NCBI GenBank assembly: GCA_963565915.1
Contig: OY751486.1
Coordinates: 1,240,001-1,304,000, forward strand
DNA: 64,000 bases
From: Entoloma clypeatum
Taxonomy: Eukaryota > Basidiomycota > Agaricomycetes > Agaricales > Entolomataceae
Reading direction: 5' to 3'
The notes beneath the pieces were generated by a model. That model saw only the letters and a program-made list of their open reading frames with translations, was not told where the DNA came from and ran no database searches. This document shows, piece by piece, positions 50,401 through 62,357 of this stretch; positions within the stretch are counted from its first letter, which is position 1; every line of letters starts with the position of its first letter. The position numbers were made by a program, and so were the translations under genes.

Positions 50401-51004
50401 ACTGGCAGTGCTAGTAGAGCCACTAACACACTGTTCTACTTTGATTACTAAGCTCTGTCATTCAAGGTTTGTTTGCTGGAGCTCCAGCAGGCCCGCTGCG
50501 GCCATCTGAGACAATACATTGTATGTCTTTGCTGGACCGTCTAAGACCATACAATGTAGGTTGACTACCTGTCGTGACAATATTCCCAATGTGTCGCCAC
50601 AATGGGGACCCCCGGTAAGCCCACCCTATGCCCTATCCACACCCAACACTAACCACGACTCATGTCGACCTACACGTCACCACCTGCCTCACCACCACCA
50701 CGGCTGCCACTGTACACAAAGCCCCACTGCCCGCCTCTTGACCTCGCCACCACCCTCAGCTACCAATGCCTGACGGATCGGAAAGCGGCTCCCGTGGTAA
50801 GCCTAACTCACGACAGCCAGCCCCCAATGACTGACCACCCCCAATGTCCACGCCACACCTAGGTGCCACCATGCCACGCCTGGGTGCCACGTCACCATCC
50901 GCCTCACTACCACCACGGCCATTGCTGAACACGAAAAGGCCCAAGGCCCCGCCTCTTGCCCCTGCTGTACACGAAGCCCCTGACCGTGCCAGAAATGGGT
51001 ACCT
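50401..51004. other. C-rich sequence with diverged repeats, no gene
   Basis: Pyrimidine- and CA-rich DNA with diverged copies of a block around GTAAGCC(C/T)AACTCAC, TGACTGACCACCCCC and CACGTCACCACC. A further copy lies at about 51590-51690, on the other side of the solo LTR. No gene seen. Confidence 0.5.
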
Positions 51005-51424
51005 TGTAAGGGCAACCACTTTCACTTTTCACTTTTCCTTTCCTTTCTATTCCACCATCTCCGACGTCCTCCGATCGTATCCGCTGTCTCCGACATCTTA
51101 TCCGCCTCTCCGCATCCGATGACTCCGCCCCCATCCGCTACTCCGCACGTCAGATTGCAGGTACTATCATTCATCTTGTTTCCATTCATCCTTCATCGCT
51201 ACTCCTGATCATTGCTCATCATTCATGTGTCTCGTTTTATCTCTTATTTCATATCTCATTTTACTATTTATCTTGCTAGCTTGCAGGGGAATCCTGAGAA
51301 CTTCCTCTTCAAATCTCCCTTGCAAGATGTGTGTTGTATTACTTATCAGACTGCTCAATCTAAACTTCAGATCTCCCTTGCAAGTATCTGAGTTTGAGTC
51401 TTGGATTGTAAGGTCGCCCTTACA
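51005..51424 (+). repeat. Solo LTR of Gypsy-A, plus orientation
   Basis: A 420-bp LTR from TGTAAGGGCAACC to GGTCGCCCTTACA. The flanks TACCT (51000-51004) and TACCC (51425-51429) differ at one position, so the target duplication has mutated and the insertion is older than those at 43708 and 36209. Confidence 0.92.
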
Positions 51425-51711
51425 TACCCCAGGTGCGCACCCACCTCCTCTGCCCTCTCCTCCAACCTGGGTGACGACAGCATTGCCCCTCGCCATCACC
51501 ATCGGCCACCAATAGCTGACAAATTGGCAAGAGCACCCAGCTCTCGTCCGACGTGACACAACGAGCAGGAAGGGAACCCCCCCGGTAAGCCCAACTCACT
51601 GCAGCCTCCCCCATTGACTGACCACCCCCCATATCCACTCCTGGGGCCCACAACACCAGCACCTGCATGCCACGTCACCACCTCCTCTTTCCCTGTGGCC
51701 CCTCAGTTTTT

Positions 51712-51960
51712 TGTGATCTGCCACGTACCCCGTTGTACCACCCATTTTCAAAATGGGTGACATGTCCCTATCCCCATCACCACTCCCCCAGGGCTTGCAC
51801 CTCCCACCTTATGTGGGGGGTTGATCTTTTTGTGATCTGTCACATACTCCTAACGCCCGCTTTGTACCACCCATTCCCAAAACGGGTGCCGCCCTGTGAT
51901 GCACCCCTTTCCCAAGGCTTTCCACCCCCCGCCTTATGCAGGGGGTTGTATTTGGTTGTC
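51712..51960 (+). repeat. Two-copy direct repeat, about 120-130 bp
   Basis: TTTTGTGATCTG(C/T)CAC...GTACCACCCATT...AAA(A/C)(T/C)GGGTG and a following pyrimidine-rich part with CACC(T/C)CCC(A/C)CCTTATG(T/C)(G/A)GGGG occur twice, from about 51712 and from about 51830. Not coding. Confidence 0.65.
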
Positions 51961-52354
51961 AATTAAATTTTTGTATATTTAAATAAATATATCGTGCCAC
52001 AGCACGTTTACCCCAACCCCACCCTTGTCCCACAGAAAAAATGAGTCAAAAATAAGTTATTTAGTTTGTATTGTATGAGCAATTTGAATACAATTAAATT
52101 GACTGAAAACAAGTCTAAGATGAGTGAAATGAGTGAATAAGAATAAGTAGATCAAATTGAATAAAGTTGGAATTACCAAATAGAGTTCAAAAATCTAACA
52201 TTCAAAATCCAGGCAGAATGAAGCGGATTTGCTCAGGTGAGTGGATTCTGCTCAGAGTCTGGATGGTTTTTGGTGTCCTCAGAATCCGCTTGGAGTCCGC
52301 ACAGATTCCGCACAGATTCCGCTTGGACTTGTGGGGGAGTGTAAATTACACCTT
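51961..52354. other. No gene seen; AT-rich with a candidate element end
   Basis: AT-rich sequence. Repeated TCCGC(A/T)(C/T)(A/T)GA and GGATTC(T/C)G short motifs occur near 52220-52330. A GTGGGGGAGTGTAAATTACACC stretch is written here in two parts: the purine run at about 52331-52339, then a small TGTAA/TTACA palindrome just outside the Plavaka remnant. Confidence 0.4.
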
Positions 52355-53706
52355 TCAATAGATGTCTTCAAATGGTTGAATTAGAGCTAGATCATAGCTC
52401 TGCTTTCCGACATGACACCTGAAGAGAAAAACCAGCCGTGCAAAGAAGGGAGGGTTGCTATTGACAAGAACACAGTCATAGCGGGGCTTTCCGTGGTACT
52501 TGGGGTTGCAGCGCAGTAGATCGACCTTGGTTTTCCAGTCAGCAATGCAGGTATAGCACACACGAAGGGAACAATGTTCAATTATCTAGTGTTTATCACA
52601 TGAACTCCCGTGGTAGCAGAAAACTATAAACATACCATGTTGGTAGATTTAAACATCACCACACTGGCATCTTCTTCAAAGGTAGCTCGGAATGCTGTCA
52701 AGAAATTGGTGAGGTTGAGGCGGAACCTTTTGAAGCTGGGATCCTTTTCAATTTGGTATTTTTGCTCTACCACATCGAAAGAACATGGTTTCTGGTCTGC
52801 TCCCAGCTGGCGAACTCCATGAAAATCATCTCTATTTACCGTTGCAGGGTCAGAGTCATTGTCTGGATCAACAGTCTTCTTCTTGGAAAACTCATTGAGT
52901 TCATGTATCACACTTTGGATATGACTGGATACTGTGAGGAAATGATCAGCTTGTAAAATCTATTATAGTTTTCGTCATGTTTATCTTAGACTGCTCAGCA
53001 GGTTATGGTCCTCTTCTTGTTCACGGGTGAGTTCAATGTATTCCTGCAGTAACATGAAATATGAGTCAATGATTGAATGTGAGTGGAGTCATAATCTTTA
53101 GCAGACCATCATCTGAGGGGGCAAATTGATTATTCAGTTCCTTCTGGCCCTCGCAAATAGTCATTGCTGTGTGAAGATTCAAATCTGCATACATCCGGAC
53201 ATTGAGGTAGTGTCAAAGGCAACGGAGGAGGAGATAAGCTGCTGATTGCATGTCTCTTCTGATAAAGGAACACCTGGATTATTTGATGATGCTTAGAAAA
53301 CATTCCATACCAGAAATTGCTACCAGATTACCTTTGATATATCTCTGTTCTTAGAACCATTGTTAAAGCTAATGTTCATCACCGACAAAAAATGATTCAA
53401 TCCACTCCACAATGGCATTGCATCAAACCTAATATTAGATAGAGAACAGATGTTCATTAACACTGTGCCACTACTAGAACAATATAAAATATACTGTTGG
53501 TCAATCATAAAAATATCATTTTGTGTAGTAATTAAGTCCTTGAAGACCTTGAACAGATGGTCCTGCCAGCGGCCATTGTCATCGAAGTGAAGACAATCAT
53601 AGGATAAAGCTTTATGGACATCAGTGTTTCCAATATTCCAAAACACATTCTTAAAGCAATGAAATAAAAGATTCAGATTCCCACTAACAGTCACCATCAA
53701 TGACAA
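52355..53706 (-). pseudogene. Plavaka-like transposase, C-terminal part
   Basis: Minus-strand exons: 53706-53495 (FHCFKNVFWNIGNTDVHKAL, SYDCLHFDDNGRWQDHLF), 53428-53332 (FDAMPLWSGLNHFLSVMN, FNNGSKNRDISKV), about 52960-52636 (HFLTVSSHIQSVIHELNEF, HGVRQLGADQKPC) and 52585-52355 (WKTKVDLLRCNPKYHGKPRY, FARLVFLF, YDLALIQPFEDIY). The blocks 'DxHxALSxDxLHxDDxGxWxDHLF', 'LPRWxxLNHFxxVMxxxFxDGSKxxDISK' and 'DYLRCNPxFHGxPRYD' are typical of Plavaka transposases (CACTA-related) in Agaricomycetes. Introns are 50-66 nt. The N-terminal half and the region between the second and third pieces are missing or unreadable, so this is treated as a remnant. Confidence 0.7.
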
Positions 53707-53981
53707 ACCTCAACATTCCATGCACCAAAGTCTTTCAAATGTTGATCTCTTTTTTCAAAAGTGTCTTGTGCTCATGCTTCCATCAAAGTACATTGTGACT
53801 GCTCTTGTGTGCATAGCTCCTATTTTTCAGTTAGGTTTGATAAGTCAGTCTTTGGAACAAGACAAATTGGGCATGGAAATAAACTCTTGACACCACGGAT
53901 GAGCGATATGATGGATTTGTTAAACATGAGTTAAAATCATTTACTGATTAAAAAAATAAAATGCCATACTGTTCCTCATAG

Positions 53982-54573
53982 TTGGCAGACAAAATAAGTA
54001 TTATCGGCCAGAGCCACTGTGGAATATGATTGCCACAGTCCAACCACTCACTCACTTGTCAAAAGTAAGTCTCACGTCATTTTAACGCCTCATCAAGTTC
54101 AACACCTTTCACATACAGACCATGAACTCGAACCTTTTGGCAGAGCACAAAGATTGGCCATTCAAGGTGAGCATTCTATGCTGCTAATACTTACTGCCTT
54201 CACACTCAAAACGATTTCTTTCTTATCTTGGATACAGGTGGGAAGTGAGGTCTGGGTGTATATTCCATTGAAAAACAAGAATCACAGCGCCAAATTTGAG
54301 GGCTACGAGACGAAGCGAATCAAAATATGCAGGACAGTAAGTCAATGCAAAGAATGCTAACAATACTTGCTTACAGACTGGTATAGTGGGTGACTATAAT
54401 CGTCGGGGGTCGTGTTCGCCTCCAGGGAAGGAATCGGTGGCTTCCAGACACAGTGACAATGGGGTTGGGGTTTCTGACTCAGAAAAAAAGGTATGTTTGC
54501 GCTGTCTATTGTTGGCATTGCGGACTTGATTGACTCACACTTATTTACTTCCCAGGAAGGCTTACTTCGATAA
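53982..54573 (+). CDS. C-terminal exons of a spliced gene of unknown function
   Basis: Five exons: 53982-54064 (YYRPEPLWNMIATVQPLTH), 54119-54166 (TMNSNLLAEHKDWPFK), 54238-54336 (VGSEVWVYIPLKNKNHSAKF, EGYETKRIKICRT), 54377-54490 (TGIVGDYNRRGSCSPPG) and 54556-54573 (EGLLR, stop TAA). The four introns are 54, 71, 40 and 65 nt with GTAAGT/GTGAGC/GTATGT donors and AG acceptors, and all are phase 0. That every exon length fits one frame is good evidence of a real gene. The 5' part was not found. It faces the Plavaka remnant across 0.3 kb and may be an accessory ORF of that transposon. I do not recognise the family. Confidence 0.55.
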
Positions 54574-55053
54574 CTGAAATGATAGTGTACTCAGGCTAGT
54601 AGATGTAAGAAGCATAGCACAACAGAACTGAAGATATACTCTTCTGCTACGGGGCGCCCTTGTGAATGGAGGTACTTGATACCAATTATTACACCAAATT
54701 CCATATAGGATACTTGTGCGTTTTCACTCTATCACTTGTTCTCTTCCTGCTGTGCCTAACCTTACCTCCTCCCAGAAAAACACTCTGAAGATTCCGAGGC
54801 AGTTAGAGACACAGACACAGGAGACATTCTTGGGTGCGGGAGTCGTAGAAAAGTTGTTGATGCCCAAAAGATGGCCACAGATGCCGGCGATGCAGAGAAT
54901 GTGGGCGTTGATGATGTCAATGAGGTGGGTTTGTGTGTTGGGCTGGCGGGATTGCAAGTGGGGCAAAAGAGGGTGGGTGGACATCGAGACTGGGCGGGAG
55001 TTGAGTATCGTGGCGGAGGTGAGGTGGTGGTGGTTGCAGAAAACTGACAAAAC
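54574..55053. other. Probable LINE 5' region, no gene assigned
   Basis: No clear coding sense. A frame open from about 54716 overlaps the LINE ORF1 start in another register and looks like a shadow. Confidence 0.35.
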
Positions 55054-57026
55054 ATGGGAAAAGCCAACCATAGTATGTACTATCACCACTGCTCCTGGCC
55101 GGATTCACCAGCCGATTGCACCCAATCTCCATCCTCTCCCACACCATCTGGTAAGGCTGAGGAAATCCATCTCAGGCAGAAGGCTTGCAAGTCTGCCCTT
55201 GGATCTGTCAGCCCTGTGGAAGGTAATCCCACTGGTAGCTGGGCGGAGAAACCGATCGATGTTGACACCCTTCCTGACATCAACAACATCATCTCTGTGG
55301 GACCTCTGGCTCCTACCCAAACTGTCTACCGCAGCGACACCCCCTTCAGTGGGCGGGCTGAAGCAGTAAGGCATTCTTCTATCATGCTCCCCGCTAATGC
55401 TGGCCTTGTGTCATTCAATGAGGCCCCGGGTTACATACTCAATGATCTGATGAGGAATTGCAGGTAAATATGGCAGGTGACAGCGAGGCCAACCTCGTTG
55501 CGATGTGCTCTGCTCTCAAAACTGTTGGCGACACTATCGACTTCGGTCTGGCCTCTGGCGGCACCCTCACTCAGCTCAACATGGCCACCCTCTCCACTGC
55601 CGTCATCTCTTTGGCACAGCGACTCATCATTCGGGGCATCTCACGAGACGCCATCGCTTTTGACGAAGCTCTCAAACAAGAATTCTTCATGCTCTTTGCT
55701 CTTATGGGCGACAAACTTGGCTTCAGTCTCAACAATGACAGCAACCTCATTCACAGGGAATTCATTCCTCCCCCTCCTCCCCTGATGCCTGCCTCCCAAG
55801 GGAAAGAAAAGTCCAAGGCCCCTCCTCCTCCCAACCCTCCCACCACTTCACAGTTGGCGGAGGCCTCCATGACAGACTCTTGGCAAGCCCACAAATCCCC
55901 CACCCCTCCCAAAGCCCCTAGCTCTGGAAAGGCCCCGATCCTGCGCGGCACCAAGGATTTACCCTTGGCACCTGTCCCAGCAGCCCAGGGTTTACCTTCT
56001 GGAACGGTCAAGCGAACCCCTCCCAGGATCGATGACACGTCAGCATTCCCACCCTTACCGCCAAAGGGCTCTGCTTACAACAGAGGTCCTAGGCCTTCCT
56101 ATGCCAACAAAGCCAAGAGTGGAGCACATGCCGTGCCTACGGGCAAAGCATCTGCAGAAACTGGAGGCGATGTTCCTGCTCCGAAGACTCCTGTGGCTTC
56201 CAAACCCAGAACATCTTCGACCACCAAGGGTGCCAACAGGAGCTTTGTCATGATATCGAGCTCCAAATGGGCTCTTTTCAAGAAACATGACGAGGTTCAC
56301 AAGGCTGCGCTTGAAGCCCTTGCGAGACTCAACTCTCCTCTCTCCCTTGAGGCTGCCGATCGATGCCCCAAAGGACTGAGAATGAAAACCATCAGCTCTA
56401 CTGGTAGGGCTGCCCTGAACACCCTGATCAAGACTAAGGTTTGCTGGAATGTGGATGCGAACTTTAGACCATCTCCCATTAGACAGGCAGACAAACGCAT
56501 TGGTGTCCCCCTCTGCAAAAACTGCTTCCAGTGGGGGCACCAGATCTGTGACAACAGAACTGGCTGCCCCTCTAGACCCCAACTCTGTTCTCCGTGTGGT
56601 GGCCCTCACCATGTTGACAACCACAGGCACCATGCCCCTTGTTGCAAGGGTGCGCCTAAAGCCAACCCTCCCATCACCCCCACCCCTGCTGGGCAGCCGT
56701 GCGATCATGCCCCAAGATGTTGCAACTGTGGCAAAGACCACTGTTCTGACTCCACCATTTGCAAGTTCTGGAAGAACCACTTCGATCCCTCTTTCCACCA
56801 TAAGGCATATGACAAAGCTGCCATGAAAGATGCATCTCGCAAGGCTGCCAAGGCTGCCCACCCCACTACCACAACGGCGGCCAAGGTTGCAACCCTTGTC
56901 CCCACCGATTGTAATCGCTTTGAGGTTCTAGATGGTATGGAGGATGTCGCGCCTTCAAACCCTGAACCAATGCAAACTGCCACAACTAGTGGGACCAGCC
57001 CCTTCTATGGCGTTGTTAATGGTTGA
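55054..57026 (+). pseudogene. LINE ORF1 (nucleic-acid-binding protein)
   Basis: The first part (about 55054-55460) reads DVDTLPDINNIISVGPLAP, RAEAVRHSSIMLPANAGLV and LNDLMRNCR, then one frame change at about 55462 joins it to a 522-codon stretch (VNMAGDSEANLVAMCSALK...). That part has a long Pro/Lys/Ser-rich middle, a conserved KWALFKKHDEVHKAALEALA block and Cys/His knuckles: CKNCFQWGHQ, CPSRPQLCSPCGGPHHVDNH and CCNCGKDHCSDSTIC. It ends TGA 57024-57026. By family it binds the element RNA in the cytoplasm and nucleus. Confidence 0.82.
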
Positions 57027-57041
57027 TATAACCGCAGCACT

Positions 57042-57716
57042 GTGGACGAGCTGGTCTCTCTTAAGTTACATACCCACAATGTTCGGCGAACTAATGCTAT
57101 CATTGAATCTTTCCTTGCTAGACACAGTGAAGATATCGATATCTATTTTGTACAAGAACCTGTCAAGTACCTTGCCCGTCACACCATCTCCACCTCCTCC
57201 AAAGGTGGGACCCCTATTTACTCCTATCCTCGACACCCATCTTGGATATGCTCAGACGCTTCCACGGCCGATGCTTCGGCCCGTACAATAGCTTATTTCA
57301 ACAGTAACATCTCGCATCTTTGCCCAGTACTGCATCAAGAATTTGATGCCCCTTCTGACATCCAGATCCTATCTCTATGGCCCACCAAGTCTCGGCAGGT
57401 CTTCCTCATCAACATGTACTCCGATGCTTCTGGGTTGGCCATCAAGTGGCTCACCCGTAACGCTCACACGCTCCCCTCCCCCATCATCTCTCTTGGTGGT
57501 GACTTCAACTGCCCATCTGCTCTCTGGGACGCTGCAGTTCCCTAGGCCTCAAGTCTTTCTACCAATCTCATGCATGTAGCTTCTTCCCTTGACCTTACGC
57601 TCAGCAGAACAAATACTGACCCTCCCATGCGGATCCCGGACAATCCCCTTCACCAGCCCTCCACGCTTGACCTTGTCTTCCTCCCAGCTTCCAGGCCTAG
57701 AAAATGCGAATGATTC
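57042..57716 (+). pseudogene. LINE ORF2 endonuclease region
   Basis: Begins 15 nt after ORF1. It reads an apurinic-like endonuclease: LKLHTHNVRRTNA, IYFVQEPVKYLARH (the Glu motif), LWPTKSRQVFLINMYSDAS and ISLGGDFNCPSALWD (GDFN). A TAG at about 57543-57545 and a TGA at about 57713-57715 interrupt the frame. The following SDH motif (RDTSDHIPLTV) is in the next piece. Confidence 0.8.
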
Positions 57717-59813
57717 TTGTGTCCCTTTGAACGCGACACTTCTGACCACATCCCCCTGACAGTCTACCTGCCCTCGACTCTATACCAGCTGCTGGTCCGG
57801 CAGATTGTTCCCCTGAAAACTTACAAAGCCTACGTTGCAGGCCTCTTAGTCGCCTTTAGCTTGGTTCCCGACTTCCACGCCTCGGCCCGAGACGTCGAAT
57901 CTGCAGCTACAAACCTCCAAATGGCCCTCTCTGAAAATTGGGACACTCACTCTTGCCCAGTCAAGGGCGCAGGATCGAAGTCCCACTCATGGTGGAGCGA
58001 AACCTGTGACCTAGCCAGGCAAGTATATCTCAACACCAAATCCCCCATTGACTACAGAAATCTTTGGTCGGCCATCTGCAAGGCTAAACACCACTTCTTC
58101 CAGGAGAAGATCGAAACCATCGCCCTCTCTCAAAAAAACCCCTGGTCCCACAAGCCCCGTCGCTCAGACCCCCTTGCAAATTTGAAAGGGGCCAATGGTG
58201 ACGTTCTCCACTCTTCTAATGACATGTTTGACGCTTATGACAAGGCATTTCATACACCTCCTCCGAACTCTCCCAAAATGGAAATCCTCAATGAAATTCC
58301 ACAAGAACCCACCCGTGACTGGATACCAATCACAGGTCCCGAGATCATCTCCCTTGTCCTCAAATGCAACCCCAAATCCGCCCCTGGTCTGGACCACATA
58401 TCATGGGCTCTCCTCAAGCATCTCCTCCATAAAGATGAAGTGTTGACATGCATCGCTAATGCCTGCATAGAGTACTCGTGCTGGCCTGCCACTTTCAAAA
58501 CCTCTGTCACGGTCATCATACCGAAACCTGGCAAAGAAACCTACGATAAACCCAAGTCCTTTCGACCCATCCTTCTCCTCAACACGGTGGCAAAGATTAT
58601 TGAGAAAGTCATTGCCAATTGAATGCAATTTGAATGTGCTAAGTATAGCCTGATCCACCAATACCAGTTTGGTGGACTTCGCTACAGATCTACAACTGAT
58701 GCTGGCATCATCATAACACACAGAGTCCAGAATGGATGGGTGAAGAAACGTGACACGGGGGTCGTGGCCTTCAACATTGCACAATTCTTCCCTTCTCTGG
58801 ACCATCAATTTTTGCTAGGAGTACTACAGTGGCTGGGGTTTTCAGCCGCCTTGAGTAAGTTCTTTGAATCATATCTCTGTGGATGGTCTACTCGTTTTGT
58901 CTCAGGACAGAATGTCTCAGACCTCTTCAACATGGGGCTAGCCACCGAACTGATGAAAGACAAACTCATGTTCTTCACCCAAACTGTCTCTCCATTGTAC
59001 CCCATTGTCCAACTACCTGGCCAACCTCCCCTCCAAGTCAAAGCCTTCTGGCACTACCTTGGGTTCTTCTTCAATCGTCGCCTTACCTTTAATGAACACA
59101 GGCACTTCTACACTACCAAGACGCTCATGTCCATTCCCCTCCTCCTTGGCAACTCTTCATGCAGCCTCACACCCCGCCTTAAACGCCTCCTGTACATGTC
59201 ATGTGTTATGCCGATCCTCACTTATGGGTGCCAACTCTGGTACTATAATGGTCCATGCCTTCAGACTGCCTTCAACCTTATGAACTTGGTCCACTACAGA
59301 GCAGCCAGGTGGATTACTGGCGCTTTCAATCGGTTGCCTACCGGGGGTGTCCTTGCTATCGCAGGGCTCATGCCTGCCAGACAACACATCACCAAGCTTG
59401 TGCAACGTTCTCATATCAGAGCCGCCCAGCTTCCCACAACTCATCCTGTTGTCTGCAAGCTCTTGCTCAAAGCGGAGGAGAAGACCCTTAGCCCAGTCAT
59501 CAACATTCAGAAACTCATGACCACTGTCAAACTCAAGAGATCCAATTACCTCAGCGAGGAAGCTCACCCAGGAAATTGCATACTTGACCTCTTCCACAAT
59601 TCCTTCATCTGGGACTCACCACTGGTCGACGACGACAAAAAGCGTTACACCTATCTCAAAGATATCCTCACCACTGCTGAGGAAGAAAACCACCAAGCGG
59701 CCTTCTGCATCGCTGCCCAGCCCAGCGTCGGCAAAACATTGTCATCGGCAGTAGTGGTAGTCCGCTTTGCTCCCTCCATTGGTCATCATGCTCAAGACCC
59801 CCAAATGACCTGA
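57717..59813 (+). pseudogene. LINE ORF2 reverse transcriptase with internal deletion
   Basis: Starts with the endonuclease end (DTSDHIPL), then a linker, RT fingers (KSAPGLDHISWALLKHL, TVIIPKPGKETYDKPKSFRP) and TGA 58620-58622. It continues with YQFGGLRYRSTTDAG, GVVAFNIAQFFPSLDH (the first catalytic region is changed, FNIAQFFPS in place of F/LDIxxFPS), and then jumps from NVSDLFNMGLAT directly to ELMKDKLMFFT. The segment that should hold GxxQGSxLSP and the Y/FVDD active site is absent. Thumb and connection follow (LKRLLYMSCVMPILTYGCQL, YRAARWITGAF). It cannot be an active polymerase. Confidence 0.85.
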
Positions 59814-60568
59814 GCCAGCACAGGTAGGAGCCTCACTCACATCGTTGCCACCCTTCTTGGCCTTAGCAAAGTCATCACCACCGCACCTTATGTCACAGAG
59901 ATCCATATCTTCACCCGAAACATACAGGCTGTGCGACTCGCTCTAGATACTGGTTCCATTCACACGGGCCATTCCATCTCATGCGCCATTTCCCATCTTC
60001 TCTGGCCTTTCCTCGCTGGAGCTGGCGTCATTCATGTCCATCTCGACCTGCCTCTCACGTCTGAATGGGGCTCTGCCTTCCCCGACCCCTCACGTCATTT
60101 CAAATTGACTCAAGAAACAGCTCTGTCTCCTTTGTCGTCCAACTTTTCCCGTACCGCTGCCACCACCAGTGCTATCAATGGATGGCGCAAACTTCATTCT
60201 GCCCCCAATTCCATGGACGCTCCTTCCTTCCCTTCCACACCGGAGATGAAGAGAAAGTATTTCAACTGGACCACGTCAAAGGTGGACCTTGGCTCAACTC
60301 CTGGGCAGGCAACAACAATGTGCTGTTCACTTGCCTCACCCGCACCACCCTGGGCCACGCCCCCATCGGTGCCTCCAGACAACGCTTCAAGCATCCAGGC
60401 CCATTCATGTGCACCTGCGACAATGACACTCTCGAGATGGTCGACCACCTCCTCCACAAATGTCCTCTCTTTGATAGAGATGACCCCTCCAACAAAAGGT
60501 ACAACATCGGCAATTTCCTGGGGATGCTCGCAAACCATCCTGCGTTATTCACCTTCCCCCCACCCTAA
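59814..60568 (+). pseudogene. LINE RNase H-like and C-terminal Cys-His region
   Basis: LTHIVATLLGLSKVITTAPY, then IHIFTRNIQAVRLALDTG, resembles the RNase H fold of Tad/I LINEs. After a frame change near 60100 it reads DHVKGGPWLNSWAGNNNVLF and ends with the Cys-His block CTCDNDTLEMVDHLLHKCPLF and TAA 60566-60568. Confidence 0.75.
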
Positions 60569-60996
60569 CTTACCAGGTGAGCTTCAGTGTTATGTTTTCT
60601 TTCTTTCACGGTCTCTTTAGTTACTATGGTCTCTGCCTACGGGCATATGTAGTTTATATATGGGGTCTGTTCTTGTGGACTTGATCCATGGGCGGACCCC
60701 ACCCTCAGATACTTATATACACTTCTGTGACTCTATTTGTTACTGCGGTAGAATCAGAGTCGCGGTATCTCATGTATATGTGATCCGCGAGGGATACGGG
60801 TAAGTATTGAGAAGGGAACATAGATGAATGTATACGAAGCATGATATATATGTGGGCAACACCCCGCTAGGGGATCCGACTAGCCGCAGGTCTGAGAACC
60901 AAGGACGAGGTGAGCAGCACTCCCCACACTGGTAGGAGTGATGCGACGTGTGATGTGAAGCTCGGCCCCTTAGTTCTAGTCATGGTGCTCGGACCA
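60569..60996. other. LINE 3' flank, no gene
   Basis: Non-coding. It includes several TATATA stretches (around 60655, 60712 and 60845). No poly(A) tail or obvious repeat end was found, and the boundary between the LINE and the minus-strand element is not visible. Confidence 0.4.
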
Positions 60997-61039
60997 TTAT
61001 GTTCTCCCTCGTGTGATGGGTGGTAAGGTGAGTCTGTTT

Positions 61040-62357
61040 AGTTCTCGTGAAAGTTCTACATCATCCTGCATGAAGGGTGCCATTATCTCTGCGTGTGCTC
61101 GTAGGTAGACTGAAAGCTTTGCTTGCCCATTGGCCTTTGACTTTGAGAGCGTCAAAAGGAAGTCCGCGGAGGAGGTATTCAAGTGTTGCTACGATGTGGA
61201 TGCTGTGGCCTTGAAGCGGGGGGTGTCCAGCATTTTTGAGGACCTTGTTGATGCGGTCTATGAAGGCTTTGCGAGTGAGGGCACAGTGTTTTCCATTCGG
61301 CTTGCGGTAAGCAAAAAGCGGGGAGTTGAACGGTGTTTTGTTGATGCGGAAATGATTTTCAATGGCTTCATGGGGATCGATCTCGTTGTTTTGTTTGGCC
61401 CAGTATACATCCTCGCCGGTGGGTGCTGCTTTTGTACGTGGTAGGCAAAAGAATTGGACTTCATGGCCTTGATGATCCGTTGTGGAGGACATGCCGGATC
61501 GTTGTATGTGGATCGTAGGGTCAAAGTGGTCTTTGTTCTTGAGGGTGAATTCCCCGAGTCTGGCTGCGCACCAGAACGTGGTGGTGAGGCAGGCATAAAC
61601 GGCCGCATCAAGGGGGGTGGATAGTGTGAGTAGAGATTTTATCGTGGTGATGGTTCTCCGTGAGGAGTGGGGGATGTTTCATCTTCTTGCTTTCTGGTGG
61701 GGCCAGGATTGCTGCTGCTTTCAGGATTGTGTTCATTGTTGGTCGGTGCGTGTTAAGCGACAGTCCGTGGATGATGTGCCAGGCTTGGACTCCTGCTAGG
61801 TAGTTGGATATGGTCGAGGCGGCGTATGTTCCAGCAAACATGGCTGCAAAGACTTCGAGGAGCTCGCGTGGGGCCAGGGCTCGGTCCTCTTCTGAGATGC
61901 CTGCGATATCGCAGAAGGTGTGGAAAGTGGCGAGTCCTGAGCCATAAGTTTCGATAGTGCTGGGTGCCCAGGCACTTTTGAGGACGTTCTCTAGCTGTCC
62001 TATCATCGCCTGGGTGAGGGGGAGTGGTTTCCCATTCTCGTCAATTGCGTCGTGGGATCTCGGGGGGCGCCATGCTTGGAGTCTGTCTTTAGCTTTGCAT
62101 GGTGGTCTGAGGGGGTGTGGGAATGGGGTTGGCTGTGTGTGTTGGTTGATGGGGTGCGCGGCTTTGTCAGGTGTTGATATGGGGTGTGTCTTCGGGGATG
62201 TTGGGTCCAGGCCCACTGTTGCCAGTGCTCTGTTGAGTTTCGAGCATCCAGAGGAGGTCGAGGGCGTCCCGCTCGAAGCGAGCTGGCTACGTTCGCTCCT
62301 GTCGATTGTCTTTGGGAGGTTTCGTTGTGCCCGTTGGTGGTCCAGGCCGCTCTCCAC
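61040..62357 (-). pseudogene. Tyrosine recombinase of the DIRS-like element, inactivated
   Basis: Continues from the RT frame directly after TGA 62360-62358 (VESGLDHQRAQRN). The N-terminal core-binding region is readable (SAWAPSTIETYGSGLATFH, YAASTISNYLAGVQAWH). A frameshift near 61640 is followed by the catalytic domain: the first Arg in LTTTFWCAARLGEFTLKN, then RKAFIDRINKVLKNAG and GHSIHIVATLEYLLRG, where family members have H-S-x-R-x-G. The catalytic Arg is His here. The Tyr region (VYLRAHAEIMAPF) is in yet another frame. By family it would insert circular DNA by strand exchange. Confidence 0.82.

Larger units (their letters stand above)
55054..60568 (+). mobile_element. Tad-like LINE (non-LTR retrotransposon), decayed
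   Basis: ORF1 with Cys/His clusters is followed by ORF2 fragments with an endonuclease (GDFN and SDH motifs), reverse transcriptase, an RNase H-like region and a terminal Cys-His block (CTCDNDTLEMVDHLLHKC). This order fits the Tad/I group of fungi. The copy is dead: a frameshift in ORF1, several stops in ORF2 and loss of the RT active-site region. No poly(A) or target duplication was seen, so outer limits are approximate. Confidence 0.88.

Noticed and set aside
54716..55369. 217-codon plus-strand ORF before LINE ORF1
   Set aside because: It overlaps the better-supported ORF1 N-terminal frame and is Trp/Arg-rich without motifs.
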